Part shown: positions 25,144 to 31,080 of the stretch, piece after piece
Layout: the number at the start of each line of letters is the position of its first letter
How positions within the stretch are numbered: position 1 is the stretch's first letter
Assembly (NCBI GenBank): GCA_051883555.1
Contig: JBJETY010000064.1
Coordinates: forward strand, 1 to 31,080
Length of the DNA: 31,080 nucleotides
Direction of reading: 5' to 3'
Origin: CAG-917 sp051883555
Lineage (GTDB): Bacteria > Bacillota > Clostridia > Christensenellales > CAG-917
The notes under the pieces: model-generated
The model's input: only the letters and a program-made list of their open reading frames with translations
What the model was told of the DNA's origin: nothing
Databases searched by the model: none
Position numbers and translations under genes: made by a program

Positions 25144-25172
25144 TTGACAAGTAGAAAAAGATATGCTAAAAT
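25144..25172 (+). promoter_or_regulatory. Promoter of the mobilization leader and relaxase
   Basis: TTGACA (25144-25149), 17-bp spacer, TAAAAT (25167-25172). Transcription should start near 25179, which gives a leader of about 690 nt before the relaxase. Such a strong promoter followed by terminator-like hairpins suggests control by premature termination. Confidence 0.85.
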
Positions 25173-25444
25173 AAGTACACAACCACGAACGTATGTTTGA
25201 ATTGTGTTTTGTGCGGGTACATATAAGATAGAGAGTTTTTACCCGTCAACTCGTTTCCTTATTGTGGTTACGAGCGTTGCTATGAAAAGGCGTGGCGGAG
25301 AATTACTGTCGCTTTACCATAGAGTTGCGTTTGAAATAAGCAATTACTGCGGCAGGCATTTCAACCGTAAAAAAGCGGGTTGAGGTGTGGGTTTTATTGT
25401 TGTACAATTTTTTAAGTGCAACCTACAATTTAATAGGCGGAACG

Positions 25445-25502
25445 AATCCGCACGAAGAAGATTACCGTCTAACGGTTGATTGGCATTCGTGCGGATTTTT
25501 TT
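25445..25502 (+). terminator. Strong intrinsic terminator / attenuator in the mob leader
   Basis: Perfect 12-bp stem AATCCGCACGAA (25445-25456) / TTCGTGCGGATT (25486-25497) followed by a run of seven T. A small inner hairpin ACCGT/ACGGT sits in the loop. It lies ~270 nt downstream of the promoter with no gene between, so it must be read through for the relaxase to be expressed. It could also be the true end of a short noncoding RNA (25179 to ~25502). Confidence 0.85.
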
Positions 25503-25518
25503 ATTCTTAGGCAAAAAC

Positions 25519-25538
25519 AAGGAGGCTTTATTATGTAA
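25519..25538 (+). promoter_or_regulatory. Start-stop minimal ORF behind a perfect ribosome binding site
   Basis: AAGGAGG (25519-25525), 7-nt spacing, then ATG (25533-25535) followed directly by TAA. A full-strength initiation site that ends at once would hold a ribosome on the leader RNA. It sits between the two terminator-like hairpins, which suggests ribosome-coupled control. It might instead be the relic of a longer gene. Confidence 0.65.
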
Positions 25539-25587
25539 GAGAAACAGACAATTTAATACCGCGTTGAGGCTTATGCCAACGCACATT

Positions 25588-25622
25588 AAGGTCGGTGATG
25601 AAGAAAAATCAGCGACCTTTTC
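25588..25622 (+). terminator. Second terminator-like hairpin in the mob leader
   Basis: AAGGTCG-G-TGAT pairs with ATCA-G-CGACCTT (11 bp with one G-G mismatch, 8-nt loop), followed by TTTTCT. A smaller hairpin GCGTTG/CAACGC (25561-25582) stands just before it. It lies between the start-stop ORF and the leader peptide, as in attenuation systems. Confidence 0.7.
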
Positions 25623-25646
25623 TATGTTAAAAATCAGGAGGTTTGT

Positions 25647-25679
25647 ATGAAAAACTATTTGCAATTTCGACCGCCATAA
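25647..25679 (+). CDS. Ten-residue leader peptide MKNYLQFRPP
   Basis: ATG at 25647 follows AGGAGG at 5-nt spacing and is read for ten codons to TAA. The peptide ends Arg-Pro-Pro-stop with codons CGA CCG CCA; consecutive prolines before a stop codon are known to slow or stall ribosomes. A CCGC/GCGG hairpin overlaps the stop codon. It is the last small ORF before the oriT and relaxase. A regulatory role by stalling is inference; the reading frame and initiation site are seen. Confidence 0.55.
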   Translation: MKNYLQFRPP

Positions 25680-25729
25680 GCGGGCGCAACTTTGGAAGAA
25701 AACGGTACGCAAAAAGAGAACAGTTTGGG

Positions 25730-25753
25730 CAAAGTGTAGCCCACTATACTTTG
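25730..25753 (+). other. oriT: Candidate oriT of the pMV158/MobV type
   Basis: CAAAGTGTA (25730-25738) and TATACTTTG (25745-25753) form a 9-bp inverted repeat with one mismatch around GCCCAC. MobV origins such as that of pMV158 have arms of the form AAAGTATA/TATACTTT around a GTGTG-type loop, and lie shortly upstream of the mob gene, as here (116 bp). The nick would be expected in or beside the loop. Confidence 0.65.
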
Positions 25754-25868
25754 CGCTGCAAAGAGTGGGCTCTGCCGAGGGCTTTTGTCCACTAAAAAAC
25801 AGTCGGTAGACACTCTCTACTACCACTTTGCCAAACACCACTAAATCAAAATTAAGGAGGAAACTACA

Positions 25869-26903
25869 ATATCTTATTTAGTATGTCACATGGAAAAATA
25901 TCATAAGCAAGACGTCGCCCCTATCGAACGGGAAAACGAACGGGACGAAAATTACAAGTCGGACAATCCGCAGATAGACAGTTCAAAGACAAAGTACAAT
26001 TATCATATGCACACCCCCGATGGGACGTACACCGAATTCATCAATAAGCGAATAACCGAGTTGAACCTCTCTCCGCGCAAAGATGCGGTCGTGATGAACT
26101 CTTTTGTCGTTGGCGCAGATAGAACGTTCTTTGACGGACTATCGAAATTATCACAATACAACTTCTTTTCGGACTGTACCAAGTTCTTTGAAGAAAGATA
26201 CGGAACGGAAAACGTAATATCGGCAGTAATCCACGTGGACGAATCCACGCCACATATGCACCTGAATCTTGTCCCTATCACACCGGACGGAAGATTGTGC
26301 AGTAAAGAATTGTTCGACAAATCGAAACTACAACAGTTGCAAACGGATTTTTACAACGCCGTCGGAAAGCAATACGGTTTACAACGTGGCAAGGAAGGCA
26401 GTCAGGCAAAGCACCTGTCCACGGCAGAGTTCAAGGCGAAGAAGATAATAGAACAAGCCGAAGCGATACGGCAAGAAAATCAGGTTTACGCAGACGCTCT
26501 TGCCGAAGCGAAGAACGGAGATATTTCCCGTAAACGCGGACGGTTGCAAGAACAAGTTGTCGCCTTAACGGCGGAGAACAAAGACCTGACCAAACGGCTT
26601 GACCGCTCTATGGGCGAAACGCTCGAATATGCGAAGAAAGCCGAAACTTTGCAACGAGAAAAAGACAGCGATTCGCATTACGCCCGCGTCGGAAAAACTC
26701 TTGCAAGAACGAACCCTACGGAATACAAGCGCATAAGCCAAGGCAAACCGAAAACAATCGGCAGTTTCTTCGACTCCGTTCTATCTATGTTCACGCAGGA
26801 CGTAACAATGCGGATTCCACGCCTGCAACAGATAGAAGCGGAACTCGAAGAAGAACGTAAAGAATACGAAAAACACAACAGATACGATAATTACAAGAAT
26901 TAA
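25869..26903 (+). CDS. mob: MobV-family relaxase, apparently starting at AUA
   Basis: A 344-residue DNA-nicking relaxase (Pre/Mob family). The signature HVDESTPHMH (residues 122-131) supplies the metal-binding histidines. The N-terminus, read from 25869, is (M)SYLVCHMEKYHKQDVAPIE, the typical family start. The initiating codon is ATA, eight bases after a perfect AAGGAGG; the first ATG (25890) lies seven codons in, too far from that site, and would cut off SYLVCH. The C-terminal ~150 residues look like coiled coil (AVRQENQ, QEQVVALTAENKDLTKRL types). The gene follows the structured leader and oriT. Frame and motif are certain; the AUA start is inferred from spacing and family similarity. Confidence 0.88.
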   Translation: MSYLVCHMEKYHKQDVAPIERENERDENYKSDNPQIDSSKTKYNYHMHTPDGTYTEFINKRITELNLSPRKDAVVMNSFVVGADRTFFDGLSKLSQYNFFSDCTKFFEERYGTENVISAVIHVDESTPHMHLNLVPITPDGRLCSKELFDKSKLQQLQTDFYNAVGKQYGLQRGKEGSQAKHLSTAEFKAKKIIEQAEAIRQENQVYADALAEAKNGDISRKRGRLQEQVVALTAENKDLTKRLDRSMGETLEYAKKAETLQREKDSDSHYARVGKTLARTNPTEYKRISQGKPKTIGSFFDSVLSMFTQDVTMRIPRLQQIEAELEEERKEYEKHNRYDNYKN

Positions 26904-26936
26904 AGGAATATTTTCTGTCCTGTTTCTTAAAAGAGC

Positions 26937-26965
26937 TTGACTCTGGGCGAAAATATCGTTATAAT
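26937..26965 (+). promoter_or_regulatory. Promoter of the small DNA-binding protein and recombination genes
   Basis: TTGACT (26937-26942), 17-bp spacer, TATAAT (26960-26965), placed 34 bp after the relaxase stop. It probably drives the genes from 27005 to 29249 independently of the attenuated relaxase promoter. Confidence 0.82.
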
Positions 26966-27004
26966 ATGTATCAATACGATTTTATTTTTCGGAGGACAAG
27001 TTGA

Positions 27005-27244
27005 ATGGAACGGAAAGAAGATACGCCTGTACGCAAGACGCGCAGGAAGTACGAAGAAAAGAATAAGGAAAAGAGAAAACAGGCGAGCGGAAACTTCGGC
27101 ACGATGATACCGAGAGCGCTTTTTAATGAAATAAACGAATTTCTCGAAGAAAACGATATTACCAAAGTCCGCCTCGTCAAAGAGGGATACGAGGCTTTGA
27201 AGAAAAAGAAAGAAAACGGCACTTTGACTACCGATTTGCCGTAA
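27005..27244 (+). CDS. Small basic protein, probable ribbon-helix-helix regulator
   Basis: A 79-residue protein with a very basic N-terminus (about residues 10-28). The segment SGNFGTMIPRALFNEINEFLEEN, then ITKVRLVKEGYEAL, fits a ribbon-helix-helix pattern (short strand, two helices), as in small plasmid and transposon regulators. GGAGG nine bases before the ATG and a good promoter support it as a real gene. It may control the element's promoters or assist the relaxase at oriT. I do not recognise a named family. Confidence 0.7.
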   Translation: MERKEDTPVRKTRRKYEEKNKEKRKQASGNFGTMIPRALFNEINEFLEENDITKVRLVKEGYEALKKKKENGTLTTDLP

Positions 27245-27294
27245 CCTGTTTCCTGCCGTTTTGCGTAATTGAAATCAATGATAAGGAGATTAAA

Positions 27295-27582
27295 ATTACG
27301 GAAAACCAAGCAAAAACTATTAAAACAACAAAACCCACGGCAAGTATATTCACCTATTATCTGAAGCAACCGAACGGCGAATATATAAGGAGCCGCGAAA
27401 AAGTAATCGGGAACACGGTTTACACCATTATCTCCCGTGAAAAGACGGATGCCGACAACACGGCGTTCGACATTACAAAAAGAATAATCGAACGGAATAT
27501 AGACGAAGCCTTAAAGCCTCCCGTTCGGTTATCTCATAAGTCATCGTTTGAAAGTTGCAATTCGGGAGGTAATAAACAATGA
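27295..27582 (+). CDS. tnpW: TnpW-like transposon protein, apparently starting at AUU
   Basis: A 95-residue reading frame with no ATG, GTG or TTG at a usable position. AAGGAG (27283-27288) lies six bases before ATT (27295), and the frame from there is uninterrupted to a TGA that overlaps the recombinase ATG (ATGA). The protein contains SIFTYYLKQPNGEYI and VIGNTVYTIISRE, resembling the TnpW proteins that precede tnpX in Tn4451-type elements, whose function is unknown to me. The recombinase ribosome binding site lies inside its last codons, so the two are coupled. The frame is well supported; the AUU start is inferred. Confidence 0.7.
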   Translation: MTENQAKTIKTTKPTASIFTYYLKQPNGEYIRSREKVIGNTVYTIISREKTDADNTAFDITKRIIERNIDEALKPPVRLSHKSSFESCNSGGNKQ

Positions 27583-29249
27583 ATTTGCAACCGACAATTA
27601 AAAATAAGAAAGCAAAAAGCACAGAAGAACAATGGACGGCTTGCTATTGCAGGCTATCCTGCGACGACGATTTAGACGGCGATTCGAACAGCATCCGCAA
27701 TCAGAAAATGTTATTGCAAAAGTATGCGGACGAAAACCGTTTGCGCAACGTGAGATTTTACGTGGACGACGGATATTCGGGCAGTAACTTCGACCGCCCC
27801 GATTTCAATCGAATGATGGACGACGTGGACAACGGAAGAATTTCTACCGTAATCGTCAAGGATATGTCAAGGTTTGGCAGAGACCATATTCTCGTGGGAT
27901 ATTACACGAAATATTATCTTGCTGGAGCCGACGTAAGGTTTATCGCCATCTACGACCAAGTGGACAGCGAAACCAACCCCGACGACGATATTACGCCGTT
28001 CAAGAATATCTTAAACGAGATGTATGCCAAAGATTGCAGTAAAAAGATTAAAGCGGTTGTCCGCGCAAAAGGCAATGCCGGAAAGCACATTACGAGCATA
28101 CCGCCGCTCGGCTATAAGAAAGATCCCGAAAACAAAGAGAAATGGATTATAGACGAGAAAGGCGCGGAAATCGTAAAAGAAATCTTCAAACTCTGTATTC
28201 AAGGTTACGGTCCGACACAGATAGCGCGGATATTGACCGAGCGAAAAGTCGAAACGCCCGTTATCTACTTCCATAATCAAGGCTTGCCCACGTCTTTGAA
28301 AATTCGGGAAGGCTCGGAGATTTGGGCACAGAAAACCATTGCGGGTATTCTTGAAAACTTGGAATATACAGGGTGTACCGTGAATTTTAAGTCATATAAG
28401 AAGTCTTACAAGTCTAAACGGCACATTGCGGTTCCGAAAGAAGATTGGGTAATCTTCGAGGACACGCAGGAAGCAATCATAGACAAGCAGACTTTTGAAA
28501 CCGTTCAAAAAATACGACAAAGTAAGCGCCGTCCTACCGATATGGGCGAAATGAGTCCGCTGTCTGGTATGCTGTACTGCGCAGACTGCGGAAAGAAAAT
28601 GTATCTATGTCGTTGTACAACGATGAAACAAGCAGAATACTTTAACTGTTCGTCTTACAGGAAGAACCTGAAACGAACCTGCACATCTCATCAGATAACC
28701 GTAAAAGCGATAACGGCGCTGATACAGGACGACTTGCACCGCACGATTCAGTTTGCTAAAAGTCAAAACGAGAGATTCTTGCAGACCTTGCAAAATAACG
28801 CCGAAGCGAAAACGAAAAAGGAACTCAAAGAGAATCTGAAAGAAATCGAAACTTCGGAAGAACGCATCGAAAAACTCGATAAAATCATTGAGAGCCTTTA
28901 CGAAGACAAGGTCGAAGGGAAAATTTCCGAAGAACGGTACTTAAAAATGAGCGATACATACGAATCGGAGCAAAGCGCGCTGAAAGAACGGGTTAAAACT
29001 CTGAAATCGGAAATCGAGAAAGCAAAAGAGCAAGACGATAAAATCCTCGATTTTATGATGCTTATTCATAAGTACAGCAGTTTTGAAGAACTCACGCCCG
29101 AAATTTTGCGTTCGTTCATCGACAAGGTGATTGTTCACGAGAAAACGAAGGTTGATGGACATTACAGACAGACCGTAGAAATCGTTTACAATTTCGTCGG
29201 GGCAATCGACAGACCGATTTGGGGCGATGAACTTGACGAAAACAATTAA
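27579..29249 (+). CDS. tnpX: Large serine recombinase, TnpX/TndX-like
   Basis: A 556-residue site-specific recombinase that would integrate and excise the element. The N-terminal resolvase domain has catalytic Ser27 in YCRLS, then DDGYSGSNFDRPDF and KDMSRFGRD, the usual conserved segments. The recombinase domain follows (GYGPTQIARIL). Next is a zinc ribbon with Cys334, Cys337, Cys357 and Cys368, and a long coiled coil (about 400-490) that in this class controls the direction of recombination. A DUF4368-like tail ends the protein. Length is a little below that of Tn4451 TnpX (~700) but all domains seem present. GGGAGG precedes the ATG, which overlaps the tnpW stop. It is the last gene of the element. 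Confidence 0.93.
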   Translation: MNLQPTIKNKKAKSTEEQWTACYCRLSCDDDLDGDSNSIRNQKMLLQKYADENRLRNVRFYVDDGYSGSNFDRPDFNRMMDDVDNGRISTVIVKDMSRFGRDHILVGYYTKYYLAGADVRFIAIYDQVDSETNPDDDITPFKNILNEMYAKDCSKKIKAVVRAKGNAGKHITSIPPLGYKKDPENKEKWIIDEKGAEIVKEIFKLCIQGYGPTQIARILTERKVETPVIYFHNQGLPTSLKIREGSEIWAQKTIAGILENLEYTGCTVNFKSYKKSYKSKRHIAVPKEDWVIFEDTQEAIIDKQTFETVQKIRQSKRRPTDMGEMSPLSGMLYCADCGKKMYLCRCTTMKQAEYFNCSSYRKNLKRTCTSHQITVKAITALIQDDLHRTIQFAKSQNERFLQTLQNNAEAKTKKELKENLKEIETSEERIEKLDKIIESLYEDKVEGKISEERYLKMSDTYESEQSALKERVKTLKSEIEKAKEQDDKILDFMMLIHKYSSFEELTPEILRSFIDKVIVHEKTKVDGHYRQTVEIVYNFVGAIDRPIWGDELDENN

Positions 29250-29262
29250 AAAGCAAGAGAAA

Positions 29263-29285
29263 AGGCGTGGCATCACGCCACGCCT
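29263..29285 (+). terminator. Hairpin after the recombinase gene
   Basis: Perfect 9-bp stem AGGCGTGGC (29263-29271) / GCCACGCCT (29277-29285), loop ATCAC, 13 bp after the stop codon. It lacks a T run, so it may be a weak terminator or an RNA-stability element. Confidence 0.6.
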
Positions 29286-29315
29286 AACTCTGAACCCTGC
29301 GACTTACCGAAAAAT

Positions 29316-29344
29316 TCCCTATGGGAACTGCGGTAATGCACGGC
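29316..29344 (-). repeat. Right copy of the inverted 28-29 nt motif
   Basis: Read on the minus strand: GCCGTGCA-TTAC-CGCA-G-TTCCCATAGGGA, matching 14792-14819 with a one-base indel. It is nested in a larger hairpin formed by TTACCG/CGGTAA (29305-29336 region) and, on the plus strand, runs into TTTTTATTTT. The stretch from here to 29501 has no other gene. Confidence 0.65.
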
Positions 29345-29410
29345 TTTTTATTTTGCCAAATATAAGTTATATTTATTTCAAAAATTTAATTATTCTTTAA
29401 GTAATATGAT

Positions 29411-29416
29411 TATAAT
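29411..29416 (+). promoter_or_regulatory. Possible -10 box of the HtrA-like protease gene
   Basis: A perfect TATAAT 86 bp before the ATG, in very AT-rich DNA. No convincing -35 box lies 17 bp upstream (AATTAT there), so this is a tentative call. Confidence 0.35.
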
Positions 29417-29501
29417 AAAATTGAAAATACGAAAACTAATGAAATACAATGCGTGAAAAACGAATAATTAAACAAAAACTTTAATCTTAAAGAGGGGTAG
29501 G

Positions 29502-30959
29502 ATGGAGAAGAGTACGTTTACAAAAAAGAATGCGGTTTTAATGTTATTGGTGGTAATATTTGCAGTCGTTTCGGTTTTTATGCTGTCAGCATGCGACGAT
29601 AACGTATCAGTTGGATTATCGGCTTATGAAATTGCCGTTAAAAACGGATTTAGCGGTACAGAGACGGAATGGTTAGAATCTCTTAAAGGTACTGACGGAG
29701 TTGACGGGAAGGACGGTAAAGACGGCATAAACGGTATAAACGGCGAAAACGGCACTGACGGTCAAAACGCCATAAGCTCTTTATCGGAAATATACGACCA
29801 AGCCGTAGCGGCGGGATATACTGGTACGTATCTTGAATTTTTAAGCGAATATTTTGCCGAACAGAATTCCGTTTCTGTTGAGGCCGCGGCAAACAAGGCA
29901 ATGCGTTCTGCTGTCAGCATATATGCTACGTTTGAATACACTACAAACGTGATGGGTGTTAGCACGACGAAAACAGGTACTTCGTCCGGGTCGGGCATAA
30001 TTTATAAACTGGACAAGGAAAACGGCGACGCTATCATTATAACGAATTACCACGTTGTTTACTATTCGACGGCAACGACGGAAGACCATATCAGCGACAA
30101 TATTGTCGTTTATTTATACGGAAGCGAAAAGTCGGATTATAAGATTGAAGCCGTATACGTCGGCGGCTCGATGAATTACGATATTGCAGTTTTAAAAATC
30201 GAAGGTTCGGAAATTCTTAAAAATTCTGAAGCGCAAAGCGTAGACGTGGCGTCGGAAGAGTGCAGCGTCGGCAGCACGGCTATTGCGGTCGGAAATCCGG
30301 CAGCCGGCGGTTTGTCTGTTACGTCGGGTATTATAAGCGTTGACAGCGAAACGATAAAGATGGTCGCCGCAGATGACGTTACAACCATTTCAATGCGTGT
30401 TATGCGAATCGACACTGCCGTAAACAGCGGAAACAGTGGTGGCGGACTTTTTAACATCAAGGGCGAGCTTATAGGCATTGTAAACGCAAAAATTAGTTCT
30501 ACTTCAATTGAAAACATTGCTTATGCTATTCCGCTCAGCGTAGTCACGGCGGTCGCAGATAATCTTATCGACGCATCAGAAGAAGGTAAAACGTGCGTTC
30601 AGAAGTGTATTATAGGTGTTGTGGTTCAGACCGTTGAAAGCAGTGCAAAATATAATTCGACTTCAAAACAATATAAAGTTGTCGAAAAAATTAAATTCAG
30701 TGATATAACCGAAGGCGGACTTGCAAGCAACGCAGGACTTTTAGTCGGCGACGAATTAAAAAAGATAGAGATAATTTCTACCGACCAATACGGCAATCCT
30801 ACAAGCTACGTCGTGACTATTGACCGTTTATATAAAGTGACCGACGCTATGCTTTGCGCAAGAGCGGGCGATACGTTAAAAGTGACTTACGAGCGTGACG
30901 GCATTGAAAACAACGTATCTATTTTATTAACGGAAGAGTGCATAACGGCAATAGTTTAA
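29502..30959 (+). CDS. Lipoprotein HtrA-like serine protease with a collagen-like segment
   Basis: A 485-residue exported protease. The N-terminus has a lipoprotein signal with LSAC and lipidated Cys31. The SAYEIAVKNGFSGTETEWLESLKG segment that often precedes bacterial collagen-like tracts follows. Then comes a short Gly-x-y stretch (about residues 62-87, GTDGVDGKDG then GINGINGENG). The trypsin-like HtrA domain has His184 (TNYHVV), Asp227 (NYDIAVLKI) and Ser312 (GNSGGG), a complete triad. A C-terminal PDZ-like domain (about 370-475, with GLASNAGLLVGDEL) would recognise misfolded or tagged substrates. It likely works at the outer face of the membrane in protein quality control. GAGGGG precedes the ATG. 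Usual HtrA proteins have a transmembrane anchor rather than lipid plus a collagen-like stalk. Confidence 0.9.
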   Translation: MEKSTFTKKNAVLMLLVVIFAVVSVFMLSACDDNVSVGLSAYEIAVKNGFSGTETEWLESLKGTDGVDGKDGKDGINGINGENGTDGQNAISSLSEIYDQAVAAGYTGTYLEFLSEYFAEQNSVSVEAAANKAMRSAVSIYATFEYTTNVMGVSTTKTGTSSGSGIIYKLDKENGDAIIITNYHVVYYSTATTEDHISDNIVVYLYGSEKSDYKIEAVYVGGSMNYDIAVLKIEGSEILKNSEAQSVDVASEECSVGSTAIAVGNPAAGGLSVTSGIISVDSETIKMVAADDVTTISMRVMRIDTAVNSGNSGGGLFNIKGELIGIVNAKISSTSIENIAYAIPLSVVTAVADNLIDASEEGKTCVQKCIIGVVVQTVESSAKYNSTSKQYKVVEKIKFSDITEGGLASNAGLLVGDELKKIEIISTDQYGNPTSYVVTIDRLYKVTDAMLCARAGDTLKVTYERDGIENNVSILLTEECITAIV

Positions 30960-30995
30960 TTTTCCGCAAAGCGATTAAAAGCGGCAATTTGATAA

Positions 30996-31024
30996 AAACG
31001 TTTGCAAATTGAAACGTTTGCAAA
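30996..31024. repeat. Two direct copies of AAACGTTTGCAAA
   Basis: Identical 13-mers at 30996-31008 and 31012-31024, period 16, each containing the palindrome TTTGCAAA. They lie just after the protease gene at the edge of the window and could be a regulator site for a gene beyond it. The remaining bases to 31080 show nothing else. Confidence 0.6.
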
Positions 31025-31080
31025 CAGTAACCATAGGTCGAAAAGATTTGGAAAAAAATGCAGTTTGTATATGTTTGTAA

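Larger units (their letters stand above)
25114..29344 (+). mobile_element. Tn4451-like mobilizable element core (MobV relaxase, TnpW, TnpX-like recombinase)
   Basis: A module that can excise and integrate itself through its large serine recombinase and be mobilised through an oriT and MobV relaxase, but carries no conjugation machinery. The set mob, small DNA-binding protein, tnpW, tnpX matches Tn4451/TndX-type elements of clostridia. No resistance gene is present. The right end should lie soon after the recombinase stop (29249); the motif at 29316-29344 is a candidate. The left end is not clear: near 25.0 kb, or near 14.79 kb where the inverse of that motif lies, which would make the six-gene operon its cargo. 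I give the certain core only. Confidence 0.8.

Noticed and set aside
24958..25182. 74-residue minus-strand ORF in the gap before the mobile element
   Set aside because: It covers the operator-like repeat and the -35/-10 boxes of the relaxase promoter; no initiation site is seen.
25344..25841. 165-residue minus-strand ORF across the mob leader
   Set aside because: It is the antisense of terminators, leader ORFs and oriT, with no domain or ribosome binding site; it looks like a shadow of structured DNA.
25114..29344. Antibiotic-resistance cargo in the Tn4451-like element
   Set aside because: Every reading frame of the core element is accounted for by mobilization or recombination genes; the APH-like kinase at 24229 has an altered catalytic loop and belongs to the cargo operon, so calling it a resistance gene is not justified.

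Overview
The window looks like a chromosomal piece of an AT-rich, endospore-forming Firmicute, probably an uncultured clostridial lineage. Support comes from dipicolinate synthase genes (dpaA/dpaB) behind a sigma-K-like promoter, Gram-positive style ribosome binding sites (AAGGAGG), lipoproteins with LSAC lipoboxes, and a Tn4451-type mobile element. The lineage call is inference; no species is recognised.

Layout. (1) 1-387: the end of an rRNA operon (23S 3' end, 5S, terminator). (2) 388-1755: AT-rich DNA without a gene, holding a duplicated ~190-bp unit. (3) 1756-5407, minus strand: a copper-efflux locus with csoR behind a near-consensus promoter overlapped by a CsoR-type operator, then copA. 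CopA carries an extra C-terminal metal-binding domain with its own ribosome binding site and ATG, so the gene may also make a separate CopZ-like chaperone. (4) 5998-9171: a hypoxanthine/uracil-DNA glycosylase, dpaB and dpaA (minus strand), and a divergent P-loop ATPase. (5) 9590-14776: a 1728-residue surface lipoprotein with InlB-type and BspA-type repeats.

(6) 15146-24969 is the most unusual part. One promoter, followed by an attenuator-like hairpin, drives six tightly packed or overlapping genes: a radical SAM/SPASM-like protein; a 1615-residue protein joining several glycosyltransferase modules, a kinase-like module and a methyltransferase module; an unrecognised 637-residue protein with two RNxxxH motifs (HEPN-ribonuclease-like); a SLOG/LOG-family protein; a short UDP-sugar dehydrogenase; and a small APH-like kinase. 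I do not recognise this as a known pathway. It could make an unusual glycan or small molecule, and the HEPN-like and SLOG proteins hint at a conflict or sensing role.

(7) 25114-29344 is a mobilizable element: operator-like repeat, strong promoter, a ~700-nt structured leader (two terminator-like hairpins, a start-stop ORF and a 10-residue leader peptide), a pMV158-like oriT, a MobV relaxase, a small ribbon-helix-helix-like protein, TnpW and a TnpX-like large serine recombinase. The relaxase and tnpW appear to start at AUA and AUU, not AUG. A 28-29 nt motif occurs in opposite orientations at 14792-14819 and 29316-29344, so regions 6 and 7 may be one inserted unit of ~14.5 kb between two host lipoprotein genes.

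(8) 29502-30959: a lipoprotein HtrA-like serine protease with a short collagen-like segment, followed by short repeats to the end of the window.
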